Origin: Propionibacteriaceae bacterium
Lineage (GTDB): Bacteria; Actinomycetota; Actinomycetes; Propionibacteriales; Propionibacteriaceae
Assembly: GCA_031265875.1 (NCBI GenBank)
Contig: JAISCA010000036.1
Span: 1-64,000, forward strand
Length of the DNA stretch: 64,000 nt
Direction of reading: 5' to 3'
Shown here piece by piece: positions 16,771 to 25,214 of the stretch (position 1 is its first letter; each line of letters starts with the position of its first letter). The notes beneath the pieces were generated by a model, which was not told the DNA's origin, made no database searches, and was given only the letters and a program-made list of their open reading frames with translations. Position numbers and translations under genes: made by a program.

Positions 16771-17832
16771 ATGCCGATGAAGGGATACGTTTTACAAGAC
16801 ATCGGCGTCGCCGAGTGGCGCGACGATCTGCCCATTCCGGAGCCCGATCTGGGCGAGATCCTGATCAAGCCGGTGGTGGTGGCTCCTTGCACCTCAGACG
16901 TCCACATCCTCGAGACCATGGCTTTCCCGACTCTGCAGGGCCGGCCTTTGGGCCATGAGGTGGCCGGAGTGGTGGCCGCCGTCGGCCCCGGCGTGCGCCA
17001 CTTCCAAGCCGGCGACCGGGTGGCCGTGCCGTCGGCCATCGTGAACTGGGCCAATCCGATGATCCAAGAGGGCTACGACAAGTACGACCAGCTCAGCTCG
17101 TATTTCTTGACCGATCCCCGCCTGGGTGGCTGCTTCGCCGAATATTTCTTGGTCAAAGACGGCGACATGAACGTGGCCCGGATCCCAGACGGAGTCAGCT
17201 GGGAGCAGGCCGTGGTCTGCACTGACATGGGCACGACCGGCTTCGAAGCTGTCAACTGGTTGCATCTGAAGTACGGTCAGTCAGTCGTCGTCTACGGCAT
17301 CGGCGCGGTCGGCCTGATGGCGATCTGCGCCGCCGTCCTCAAGGGGGCCGGGCGGATCTTCGGCGTCGGCTCGCGCCAGGTCTGCTTCGACGTGGCCCGT
17401 CAGTACGGCGCCACCGACTTGGTCAACTACCGGGACGGGGACGTCTCGGACCAGATCATGGAACTCAACGGCGGCCCAGTCGACACCGCCGTGGTCTGCG
17501 GCGGGGCCGACATCTCAGCCTTGGCCGAGGCCGTCCAGATGGTGCGCCAAGGCGGCTACATCACCAACGCCGCCGTCTTCATGCACGACACCGAGTTCGT
17601 CCTGCCCAACGCGTCCTGGATGTACGGCACCGGAGACAAGACCATCCGGGGCATCGGCACGCGCGGCGGCCGGGCCTTCCTGGAACGGCTGATGACCTTG
17701 GCCAAATACGGCCGCTTCCAGCCGGAGCTAATCGTCACCCACACCTTCCACGGCATGGAGCACTTACCGGAGGCTCTGTCCATGATGGGCGGACAGGTGC
17801 GCGACGCCATCAAGCCGGTGGTCTTCTTCTAG
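16771..17832 (+). CDS. zinc-dependent NADP(H) secondary-alcohol dehydrogenase
   Basis: A medium-chain dehydrogenase of 353 residues that closely follows the thermophilic Thermoanaerobacter/Clostridium isopropanol dehydrogenases. It interconverts secondary alcohols (2-propanol, 2-butanol) and ketones. The catalytic zinc ligands are C40 (APCTSDVH), H62 with E63 (LGHEVAG) and D152 (VCTDMGTTGFE), the Cys-His-Asp set of that subfamily. The Rossmann motif is GIGAVGLMAI, and VGSRQVCFDVARQYGATDLV carries the Ser-Arg pattern associated with NADP preference. It lacks the structural four-Cys zinc site, as expected for the group. It is monocistronic with a strong AAGGAGG site. Confidence 0.92.
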   Translation: MPMKGYVLQDIGVAEWRDDLPIPEPDLGEILIKPVVVAPCTSDVHILETMAFPTLQGRPLGHEVAGVVAAVGPGVRHFQAGDRVAVPSAIVNWANPMIQEGYDKYDQLSSYFLTDPRLGGCFAEYFLVKDGDMNVARIPDGVSWEQAVVCTDMGTTGFEAVNWLHLKYGQSVVVYGIGAVGLMAICAAVLKGAGRIFGVGSRQVCFDVARQYGATDLVNYRDGDVSDQIMELNGGPVDTAVVCGGADISALAEAVQMVRQGGYITNAAVFMHDTEFVLPNASWMYGTGDKTIRGIGTRGGRAFLERLMTLAKYGRFQPELIVTHTFHGMEHLPEALSMMGGQVRDAIKPVVFF

Positions 17833-17944
17833 CCGGCTGTTGTCCTGGTGTTGTCAGGGTCTGCGTCAGGCCCCACAGCCCTCGCCCCGCCGCTAGACAT
17901 GTCCTGTGACGCCGGACGGCGCACAGGATTAGCGAGGGGGCGCC

Positions 17945-19780
17945 ATGAACGGGCTCAAGCGGATCGGGCTGGGCGGCCTGATGACTGGATTGCTGATGTG
18001 GGCCTCAGCGGTGGGCCCAGCCCAGGCGGTGGTCAACCCGCGTGGGGTGGCCCATGATTTGGCCGCCGGGGTGGTCAGTCTGCACGAGTTGGGCACCATG
18101 CAGATCGGCGGCTCCCGGGTGCTCTGCTTGGACGAGAGCGGTGGCGTCTTCGGTTACGTCGCCGCGCCCGACTATCTGACCACGCCTGAGCCGGTCGAGC
18201 ACTGGCAGGCCAGTTACGCTCTTTGGCGCTGGCTGGGCAGTGACGACGATCAGGTGGCGGCCAGCCTCTATCTCCTGATCGGGGTCGATCTGGGCTTGAA
18301 CTCCAACCCGGCCGAGGCCACCGCAGCCTTCGCGGCGGCCGCCCAGTTGCCCGGCCTGAGCGGGTTGCCCGACGTCCGCGCCCACATGTTGCAGGCCACC
18401 CGAGCCAACGCCGGCCCCTACCAGGCCGGCGCCCTCAGTCCGGTCTCAGACGACGACCTGGGCCGGAGCGGCCTGGTCACAGGCGTGGGAGTGCTGTCGG
18501 CGGCCGGGCTGTGGCAAGCCGGCTTCGCGGCCCAGCTCAGCTTGAGCGACGCCGACGATCCCTCGGGCCCGGCCCCGGCCGTCTTCGAGGCCACCGGCTC
18601 CCCGGTCTACGACTTCACCACCGGGTCCGGGCCCGACCCGGTCGACGACGGCTTCGCCTGGCGAGCGGTGGCCGACGGCCGGGTGCGGGTCACCTTGACG
18701 GTCACAGGCTTGCCCCGCCACATCCTGCGCTATCCGGCTCCGGCCCCCCATCAGCAGCGGCTGGTGGCTCGGGCCGCCCTGACCGATCTGAGTTTCCAGG
18801 GCGACCCGGAACCGGTGCGGTCGACCTACTCGCCCCAAATCGCCACCACTGTGGCCGCGGCCCTGGTCGGGCCGGGTCAGCCCTTGGCCGACAACTTCGT
18901 GGTCTTAGGCGGTCGGCCCGGATCGACTCAAACCGGGCAGGCGGAGTTGTACGGCCCCTTCCCCGAGCAGCCTGACGCCACCACCGCGGCGGGCGCGCCA
19001 GTGGCCACCCTGCCCCTCCAGTTGACCTATGACCAGACCGGCCAGGCCAGCGGTCGGACCGAGCCGGTCGAATTGTCCCCGACCGCCGGTCCGGGCTATT
19101 ACACCTGGGTCTTCCGGCTAGCTCCCGATGGGCTGAACCAGGCCGCCGTCAGTCTCTTCGGCGAAGTGGCCGAGACCACCCTGCTGGCCGATCCCAGCCT
19201 GACCAGCCAGATCTCCGACCAATTGGCCTGGCCCGGCCAGACCATCAGCGACTCGGTCCTGATCAGCGGATTGGTTCAGGCTTTGCCGGACGGCCGTCCG
19301 CTCACGGCCAGCTTGTCTGGCCGGCTGGTGCGGACCGCAGCCCAAAGCGATCCGGCGGGGCAGCCGACCTGCCAGGGAGCGGACTGGAGCGCCGCCCAAC
19401 TAGTGGCCGAGATCCCAGCCCAAGAGTTGCCGCTCGCAGCGGCCGGCCCCCAGATCGACCTGACCGGCCTGGGCTCCTACACCGTGCCGGCCGGCGCGGC
19501 GCTCGGCTGCTACTCCTACGGCGAGACCCTGACCCTGAGCACAGCGGAAGGCGACCTCAGCCTGGAGATCGACCACCCGACCGGACGGGTCAATCAGACC
19601 TCTCTAGTGCTCCAGCCCGGCGGCGTCATCCGGGCCGGCGACGGCTCCAGCCCGGCCCGGCGTCTGTTGGCCGTCCTGCCCGGCGTCGGCCTGGCCGCGC
19701 TCCTGGTCGCGCTGTGGTCCAACCGCCGGCGCAGTGATCGCCCAGCGGCCGGGGCCACGTCGGCACTAGACCGCCCATGA
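17945..19780 (+). CDS. secreted, C-terminally membrane-anchored surface protein
   Basis: 611 residues. Signal peptide: MNGLKRIGLGGLMTGLLMWA, cleavage after GPAQA near residue 28. The mature N-terminus contains RVLCLDESGGVFGY and WQASYALWRW, reminiscent of the thioester/adhesin head domains of actinobacterial surface proteins. Beta-rich regions follow, with repeated T-V-A-A-A-L and Y-x-W-V patterns. A single C-terminal helix (LLAVLPGVGLAALLVALW) and an Arg-rich tail anchor it. No LPxTG or LAxTG motif precedes that helix. The stop overlaps the sortase gene by four bases (ATGA). I do not recognise a specific family, and adhesin is a guess. Confidence 0.75.
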   Translation: MNGLKRIGLGGLMTGLLMWASAVGPAQAVVNPRGVAHDLAAGVVSLHELGTMQIGGSRVLCLDESGGVFGYVAAPDYLTTPEPVEHWQASYALWRWLGSDDDQVAASLYLLIGVDLGLNSNPAEATAAFAAAAQLPGLSGLPDVRAHMLQATRANAGPYQAGALSPVSDDDLGRSGLVTGVGVLSAAGLWQAGFAAQLSLSDADDPSGPAPAVFEATGSPVYDFTTGSGPDPVDDGFAWRAVADGRVRVTLTVTGLPRHILRYPAPAPHQQRLVARAALTDLSFQGDPEPVRSTYSPQIATTVAAALVGPGQPLADNFVVLGGRPGSTQTGQAELYGPFPEQPDATTAAGAPVATLPLQLTYDQTGQASGRTEPVELSPTAGPGYYTWVFRLAPDGLNQAAVSLFGEVAETTLLADPSLTSQISDQLAWPGQTISDSVLISGLVQALPDGRPLTASLSGRLVRTAAQSDPAGQPTCQGADWSAAQLVAEIPAQELPLAAAGPQIDLTGLGSYTVPAGAALGCYSYGETLTLSTAEGDLSLEIDHPTGRVNQTSLVLQPGGVIRAGDGSSPARRLLAVLPGVGLAALLVALWSNRRRSDRPAAGATSALDRP

Positions 19781-20664
19781 GACGTCCCCGCAGCGGCGGC
19801 CTGGAGCGCTTGGGGCTCACCACCGGCACTGGACCGCCCAGCTTCTCCGAACCAGTCTCTGACACTGGGACGGCCCCTCAGACTGGGACGGCCCTTGGGA
19901 CCAGGACAGTCCTGGAGAGCGGAATGGACCGTCGGATCGGACCCGCTCTCAAACTAGGACTATGGCGGGCGGCCGAACTGATCTGGGGCCTGATCACCCT
20001 GGCCTGTCTAGTGGCGGCCGCCACCGCCTGGTTCCGGTTGCTCGCGCCCCGTGAGCTGGACGCCCCCGTGCCGGCCGCCGACTGGTCGATCATGCCCTTG
20101 GCTCCGGTCGACTCGACCGCAGCCGACCCTGACTCCGTCCAACCGGGCGACCAAACGGGCCTTGGCCCGGACGCGGGGGATGGGGACGGCAGTGGCTCCG
20201 CGTCGGACCCGATCAGTCTGGATCCGGCCCGCCTGGGGGCGTCCGAGTTGCTCATACCCAGTCTGGGGCTGCGCGCTGCCATCGGCACGGCCGAGGTGGT
20301 GGCGGGCCAGCTCCAGATTCCGGCCGACCCGGCCCGGACCGCCCGTTGGAGCGGTGGCGGCGCTCTCGACGGGGCCGCTGGAACCGTCCTGATCGCCGGC
20401 CACGTGGCCAGCCAGGGCCGTCCCGGAGCCCTCCATCAGCTCGCCTTGATCGAGCCCGGCGCGCGCGTTTGGACCACCGACCGCTCCGGCCGGCTCAGCC
20501 TCTGGCAGGTGACCGAGTTGTACACTCGGCCGGCCGGCGATCCGCATCAAGAGTTGTACGACGCCAGTGGGCCCCGCCGCTTGGCCATCGTCACCTGCGG
20601 TGGACGCTTGAGCGGCGGACAGTACAGCGTCAACGTCGTCGTGATCGCCCGCCCGGCCCTCTGA
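19777..20664 (+). CDS. sortase (class E/F type)
   Basis: A membrane transpeptidase that attaches LPxTG-like proteins to the cell wall. 295 residues: a variable N-terminus, one transmembrane helix (LIWGLITLACLVAAATAWF), a linker, then the sortase barrel. Catalytic His is in TVLIAGHVASQGRPGALHQL and Cys in LAIVTCGGRLSGGQYSVN, where the TCGG and final Tyr-x-x-Asn-Val-Val-Val match class F enzymes best. It is translationally coupled to the surface protein upstream, which lacks a sorting motif. The LAQTG protein at 4758-12464 is the only candidate substrate in the window. Confidence 0.85.
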   Translation: MRRPRSGGLERLGLTTGTGPPSFSEPVSDTGTAPQTGTALGTRTVLESGMDRRIGPALKLGLWRAAELIWGLITLACLVAAATAWFRLLAPRELDAPVPAADWSIMPLAPVDSTAADPDSVQPGDQTGLGPDAGDGDGSGSASDPISLDPARLGASELLIPSLGLRAAIGTAEVVAGQLQIPADPARTARWSGGGALDGAAGTVLIAGHVASQGRPGALHQLALIEPGARVWTTDRSGRLSLWQVTELYTRPAGDPHQELYDASGPRRLAIVTCGGRLSGGQYSVNVVVIARPAL

Positions 20665-20717
20665 GTTCTAAGCGCTCGGGGCGTTCCGTCACCGCCCCAG
20701 ACTTTGTCCGGCGTCTC

Positions 20718-20828
20718 CTAGAAGCCCCAAAAAGTGTCCTCCCTCCGCTTCGCTCCGGTCCGGTACTTTTCGGGGACCCCGAGAGAAACCGAAACTCGGC
20801 TCATTCGTCGAAGTTTCAAACACCTAGT
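20718..20828 (-). repeat. 110-bp dispersed repeat, copy B
   Basis: The reverse complement of copy A at 139-248, same boundaries (CTAG ends), with scattered substitutions and about one base longer. It lies between the convergent sortase and HAD genes, and the TGA stop of the HAD gene falls inside it. No transposase is near. Confidence 0.85.
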
Positions 20829-21544
20829 GAAGCTAGCCCAGCGCGCCGGCGCCGCCGGACACCGACTGGGGTCGGGGCCAGCCGGAAATCTGTCACGACG
20901 CCGTGGGCGGCCCGCGCGATGGCCGGCCAATCGGCTTGCCCGTCCCTAACGGCGTACACCGTCAGGCCGGCCGCCCGGGCCGACCGGATGGCCGCCAGAA
21001 CGTCTTCGAAGACCAAGCAGCGGCTCGGAGGCAAGCCCAGCCGCCGGGCGGCCAGACGGTAGATCTGAGGATTGTGTTTGCCCCGGTCGACCTCGTCGGC
21101 CGCGCAGACGACCTCGAACAGGTCGGTCAGGCCATGGCGGGCCAGGGCCGGGCGGCGCAGGGGCTCGCTCAAGCTGGTGGCGATGGCCAGGCGAATCCCA
21201 GCCGCTTTCAACTCAGTCAAGTATTCCTTGGCGTAAGGTCGTAGTTCGATGGTCTGGCTATAGGCCTCCAGCGCCATGGCTTGCCACTCCTCCACCAAGC
21301 CTGCGACCGTGTCCAATAGGCCGAAGCGGTCGATGGTGTAACGGGCCGCCTGGTCCAGGGGCAGGGCGGCCACGGCGGTGGGATAGTCCGGCGGCAGATC
21401 GAGGCCGCGCCGAGCCAAGAAGACCTGGTCGATCTGACGCCACAGGCCGAGCGAGTCCCACAGCGTGCCGTCGAGATCGAAGACGCAAGCCGCCCAGCCG
21501 AACCGGCCCGGTCTGGGTCGGGCCCCGACCGCGCCGGCGGTCAT
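20816..21544 (-). CDS. HAD-superfamily phosphatase
   Basis: 242 residues. Motif I is VFDLDGTLWDS (two catalytic Asp), motif II ATSLSEP (Ser/Thr), motif III the Lys of DRGKHNPQIY, and motif IV CLVFEDVLAAI (acidic pair). The cap is the alpha-helical type of the beta-phosphoglucomutase/phosphoglycolate-phosphatase branch, so it should hydrolyse a small sugar or organic phosphate; the substrate cannot be told. Its start overlaps the stop of the thiamine pyrophosphokinase gene (ATGA), so they form one operon. The last codons and stop lie within the 110-bp repeat. Confidence 0.88.
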   Translation of the reverse strand: MTAGAVGARPRPGRFGWAACVFDLDGTLWDSLGLWRQIDQVFLARRGLDLPPDYPTAVAALPLDQAARYTIDRFGLLDTVAGLVEEWQAMALEAYSQTIELRPYAKEYLTELKAAGIRLAIATSLSEPLRRPALARHGLTDLFEVVCAADEVDRGKHNPQIYRLAARRLGLPPSRCLVFEDVLAAIRSARAAGLTVYAVRDGQADWPAIARAAHGVVTDFRLAPTPVGVRRRRRAGLASLGV

Positions 21545-22179
21545 GACCGCAGTTCCTGGACCGGTTGCGGATAGACCACCAACAGAGTGCCATCGGCCAC
21601 CGTGATCCGGCTGGGCTGACCGATGAACTCATTGGAGACGCCGAGGGAAACCTGATTGGTCAGCTCGGCCTGGTCGAGAGAGTAGAGCAGACCGGTCTCA
21701 CAGACCCCGCGGGCGACGTCGCTGTGGGCGAAGACCGAGATGACGCCCCGGGCGCTGGCGGGGAAGGCGATGGCGTCGTTGTGGATCGCGCTGATGGTCT
21801 CGTCGCGGTCGAACAACCAGGCCCGTCCACCGGCCTGGGCCACCTGGGCCAGGCATTGCAGATTAGCCAAGGTGTGGTCGATCCGCCCACCCGTGCCGCC
21901 CCAGATGTGGAACTCGCGCCAGCCCCGCCGCCAGGCCAGACGGATGGCCTCCGCCATGTCGGTCTCGTCCTTGTCCCGGGACAGAGCGACGGTCTCGACC
22001 CCGTCGGGTCGCTCGGTCAAGGAGTCGAAGTCACCCACCAGCAGGTCGACCCTGACGCCGTGGGAGCTCAGGTAGGTGAAACCACCGTCGGCCGCCACCA
22101 CGAAATCGTCCGGGCCGGGCTGAGGCGGCGGCCGCCAGCGCTCACCGGCTCCGCAGATCAAACAGATCGGACCGCTCAT
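21541..22179 (-). CDS. thiamine pyrophosphokinase
   Basis: Transfers pyrophosphate from ATP to thiamine to make thiamine diphosphate. 212 residues from ATG 22179, which has a GGGGAGGT ribosome-binding site; an upstream ATG at 22197 lacks one. Motifs: VAADGGFTYL, VDLLVGDFDSL (the Asp-x-Asp-Ser metal site), KDETDMAEAI and IWGGTGGRIDHTLANLQCL, the TPK catalytic signature in order. The C-terminal thiamine-binding beta domain (GVISVFAH...GLLYSL) is also present. Coupled to the downstream HAD gene, which hints that the phosphatase may act on a thiamine-related phosphate (inference). Confidence 0.92.
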   Translation of the reverse strand: MSGPICLICGAGERWRPPPQPGPDDFVVAADGGFTYLSSHGVRVDLLVGDFDSLTERPDGVETVALSRDKDETDMAEAIRLAWRRGWREFHIWGGTGGRIDHTLANLQCLAQVAQAGGRAWLFDRDETISAIHNDAIAFPASARGVISVFAHSDVARGVCETGLLYSLDQAELTNQVSLGVSNEFIGQPSRITVADGTLLVVYPQPVQELRS

Positions 22180-22260
22180 CGCACCTCCCCCCGCCATCGC
22201 CCGCCGAGTCTAACGGAGGCCGACTCCGGACTGGCCCAAGGGAGGCGCGACGACGGCCGA

Positions 22261-23325
22261 TCAGTCTTGACCGAAGCGCCAGAGCCCGTACGAACCGCCG
22301 CCGCCCGGGCCGGAATAATACGGCGACCCGCCCAGGTTCTGACGGTCGTGCGGAGACTGCCACTGGGCCAGGCGTTCGGCCGGGCTGAGCCGGTCGTCGG
22401 CCGCTGGCCCTTGATGGCGAGGGATGTATTGGCCGTCCGGGCCCGGCTGAAGGCCGAGGTAGTAGGCCTCGCGGTCGTCCACGAAACCGTTCTGGAAGAG
22501 ATCGCGGGCGTAGCCCCACAGGTGGGGGAAGTCGCTCAAGCGGACGGCTGGGCCCAGTTCGGGCGGGAAGCCCGGCCGATAGCCCTGGTCGTAACTGGAC
22601 AAGGTGATGAACAAGCGGATGTCCGAGTCGGTCAACTGGTCGCCGAAGAGGTACCGGCGTGACTTCAACCGGAAGTCATAGTCGGCCAACCGGGCCTCGA
22701 AGACGGTCTTAGCGGCTCGGGCCGCTTCCAGATCAGTGGCGAAGATGACCTTGTAGGTGCCGTTGTTGACGTCATCGAAGATCTGTTGGTTCAAGAGATC
22801 GATCTCTGGACGCAGGTCGGTCGGGTACAGATAAGGGGCGCCCAGGGCGTGGAAGTCGACCCAAGCCGTCTCCCAGTCCAAACTCAAGGTGTGGTAGTTG
22901 TTGGTCGCGACCTGGCCCAGTTTGACGTCGATGACGGTGGGCGAGGTGCCCCGGCCAGTGAAAGCGGGATCGGTGGCTCGGTAGAAGTCGTTCAGGCGCT
23001 CGACCCCGGTCAACTGACGGATGCCGCCGGGACGGTCCTCGAATTTCCAGCCGGCCTCGTCCCGCTCGGTCAGGATGTCGACCGGGACGACCTCGGTCAA
23101 CCCCAGCAGACGTAACGCGATCAGTTGCCGCCGGCCCCAGCCGCAACCCGGGCTGAGAGCCAAGCGGTAACGGTCAGCCTCGACCGGCAAGCGGCCTGGC
23201 CCGACTCCGAAACGAGCCGGAAAGTAGTTGCCCTGACGCCGGAAGGCCCCGTCTGAGGTCTGCTCGACCGTGGTCTCGGGGAATGAATCATGTGGCTTGC
23301 CGAAGGCTCGCTTAGTCTCTGCCAT
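22261..23325 (-). CDS. glutathionyl-hydroquinone reductase homologue (ECM4/YqjG type)
   Basis: 354 residues. LPVEADRYRLALSPGCGWGR aligns with the family active-site region, and DFYRATDPAFTGRGTSPTVIDV and NNYHTLSLDWETAWVDFH also fit. The C-terminal half is GST-like, with RRYLFGDQLTDSDIRLFITL. The usual CPWA is CGWG here (C61). The family reduces glutathionyl-hydroquinones, but actinomycetes use mycothiol, so the true thiol substrate is uncertain. The C-terminus has an extra Pro/Gly-rich tail of about 50 residues. It follows the oligopeptide importer in the same direction after a 179-base gap, possibly as the last gene of that operon. Confidence 0.85.
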   Translation of the reverse strand: MAETKRAFGKPHDSFPETTVEQTSDGAFRRQGNYFPARFGVGPGRLPVEADRYRLALSPGCGWGRRQLIALRLLGLTEVVPVDILTERDEAGWKFEDRPGGIRQLTGVERLNDFYRATDPAFTGRGTSPTVIDVKLGQVATNNYHTLSLDWETAWVDFHALGAPYLYPTDLRPEIDLLNQQIFDDVNNGTYKVIFATDLEAARAAKTVFEARLADYDFRLKSRRYLFGDQLTDSDIRLFITLSSYDQGYRPGFPPELGPAVRLSDFPHLWGYARDLFQNGFVDDREAYYLGLQPGPDGQYIPRHQGPAADDRLSPAERLAQWQSPHDRQNLGGSPYYSGPGGGGSYGLWRFGQD

Positions 23326-23504
23326 GGTGTGATCCTTGTCTGTGCTGGGATTGGTTCAGGTCGTGGGTTAGGAATCGGCCGGGGACGGATGGTCTCGTCT
23401 GGCCCCTGGCGGCGTGGTCTGACCGGGTCAGACCCGATGGGGCCAACGGCTGGGGATGGTCGGGGGCGCCCGTGGCGGCGGGGCCCCCGACCTGCTTCAC
23501 CGGC

Positions 23505-25214
23505 TCAGCGGTCGACCCAGACGGTGGCGGCGGAGACCAGCTGTCCGGTGCCGCTGTCCTGGGTGAAGCCATGCACGCCGGAGCGAGCGGCCAGATTGTC
23601 CTGGGTCTGGTAGAGCGGCAGGACGTAATAGTGCTCGGTCACATAAGCCTGGAACTCAAGGTAAGTGGCCTTGCGCGAAGCCAGGTCGGTGGTGAAGCGG
23701 CCCTGGTCGATCAAGGATTCCAGCACGGGATCGTCGTAGCGCCCGTAAGCGATGAAGCCCCGCGTGCGGTCGGACGAGAAGTAGAGCAGGTCGATGCCGG
23801 TGACCGGATCGGCCCCACCGTAGGAATTGTCGAACAGACCATATTGATTATTGTCTAGCTGCTCGGTCGAGGTGCCCAGGTCGAAGGGCTCGAAGGTGTA
23901 TTCCAAGCCGATGTTCTGGCGCAGGGCGGCGCCGATGGCGACCGCCAACTGGTCCCGGCTCTCGCGGATGAAGGGGGCGGCCGAAGGGTTGCGCACGGTC
24001 AGACGCTGACCATCCTTGGTCCGGACGCCGTCACTGTCACGTTCGGTCCAACCGGCCTCGTCCAACAATTGGTTGGCCCGGTCGAGATCGACCTTGGCCC
24101 AGCCGTCCAGAGCGGGGTCGGCGAAGGGACCGACCTCGGACACCGGGGCCCAGGCCCGCTCATAGACGCCTTGGTAGATGGAGGCGATGATGGCCGGATA
24201 GTCCGCGCCCAGCACGAAGGCCTGACGCACCCTGATGTCGTCGAAGGGCGGCTGGGAGATGTTCAGGTAGTAGGCGTACGGGGTGCCGCCGACGAAGAGG
24301 CGCAGGTACTGGAAGCGGGCGTCGTCTTGGAACAGGGCGGCGTCGATGGGCTGGACGTCCGAGGCCACGTCGACCTGGCCCTGCTGCAGCGCGCCGGTCC
24401 TAGTCGAGCCCTCCTTCAACGTGCGGTAGGTCACCTTGTCCAGGTACGGAGCCGGATGCCCCTGCGCGATGGAGTCCGGCGCCCAGGCGTAGTCGGCCCG
24501 CTTGACGAAGACCAATTCGGTCGACGGGATGAAGGACTCGATGGTGAACGGTCCCACCCCGGCCAACTGCGGTCCGCCCGGCTCCAAGACGGTCTGTGGC
24601 AAATCGAAGGTGGCCGGCGACAGGGGCGAGGAGTGGGCGGTGGAGAGGAAGAGCAAGAACTGGATGTCCGCCTTGGACAAGGTGAAGCGCAGGGTCAGCG
24701 GGTCCACCACTTCGACCGACTCCAAGAAGCGCAGCCCGCCCGGGATGCTGGTGACGTAGCCGGCGGCCGGGTCGGACACCTTGTCGATGTTGAGTTTGGC
24801 GGCGGCGGCGTCCAGCTTGGCGCCGTCCGAGAAGGTGACGTCGTCGCGCAGGTTCAAGATGACTTGGAGGCCGTCGGAGGAGACCTCGTAGCCGGCCGCG
24901 ATCCAAGGCTCGAACTCGCCGGCTCCGTTGCGGTAGAGGTAGGGCGAGAAGGCGTTGCTCAGAATCGGGTTGGCCTTGTCCTGGCCGTTGCGATGCGGGT
25001 TGATAGTGGTGATGTCGGTCTCGATGGCCCAGACCAGCTCGCCGCCTTCGACTGGGCCTGAGGCGGTCGAACCGGAGGGTGTCGGGTCGGGCGAGCCGGC
25101 GCAGGCGGCCAGACCGGCTACCAGTAGGCCGGACAGACCGACGGCGACGGCCCGGCGGAGCAGGCGGCGCCCGAATCTGGGTCGGAGGGCACTAGGTCGG
25201 ATGGTTGGTTTCAT
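23505..25214 (-). CDS. oligopeptide/dipeptide ABC importer, substrate-binding lipoprotein
   Basis: 569 residues. The lipobox LVAGLAACAGS predicts cleavage before Cys38 and lipid anchoring outside the membrane. It belongs to the SBP_bac_5 family (DppA/OppA/NikA): GGELVWAIETDITTINPHRN at the start, NLRDDVTFSDGAKLDAAAAK, and GWTERDSDGVRTKDGQRLTV near the C-terminal lobe are characteristic. It overlaps the ATPase gene upstream by four bases (ATGA). It is the last core gene of the permease-permease-ATPase-binding-protein operon. Peptides are the default prediction, but other ligands occur in this family. Confidence 0.92.
   Translation of the reverse strand: MKPTIRPSALRPRFGRRLLRRAVAVGLSGLLVAGLAACAGSPDPTPSGSTASGPVEGGELVWAIETDITTINPHRNGQDKANPILSNAFSPYLYRNGAGEFEPWIAAGYEVSSDGLQVILNLRDDVTFSDGAKLDAAAAKLNIDKVSDPAAGYVTSIPGGLRFLESVEVVDPLTLRFTLSKADIQFLLFLSTAHSSPLSPATFDLPQTVLEPGGPQLAGVGPFTIESFIPSTELVFVKRADYAWAPDSIAQGHPAPYLDKVTYRTLKEGSTRTGALQQGQVDVASDVQPIDAALFQDDARFQYLRLFVGGTPYAYYLNISQPPFDDIRVRQAFVLGADYPAIIASIYQGVYERAWAPVSEVGPFADPALDGWAKVDLDRANQLLDEAGWTERDSDGVRTKDGQRLTVRNPSAAPFIRESRDQLAVAIGAALRQNIGLEYTFEPFDLGTSTEQLDNNQYGLFDNSYGGADPVTGIDLLYFSSDRTRGFIAYGRYDDPVLESLIDQGRFTTDLASRKATYLEFQAYVTEHYYVLPLYQTQDNLAARSGVHGFTQDSGTGQLVSAATVWVDR

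Noticed and set aside
22180..22197. Start of thiamine pyrophosphokinase at ATG 22197
   Set aside because: ATG 22179 has a GGGGAGGT site at good spacing and the family homology starts there; the upstream ATG has none.
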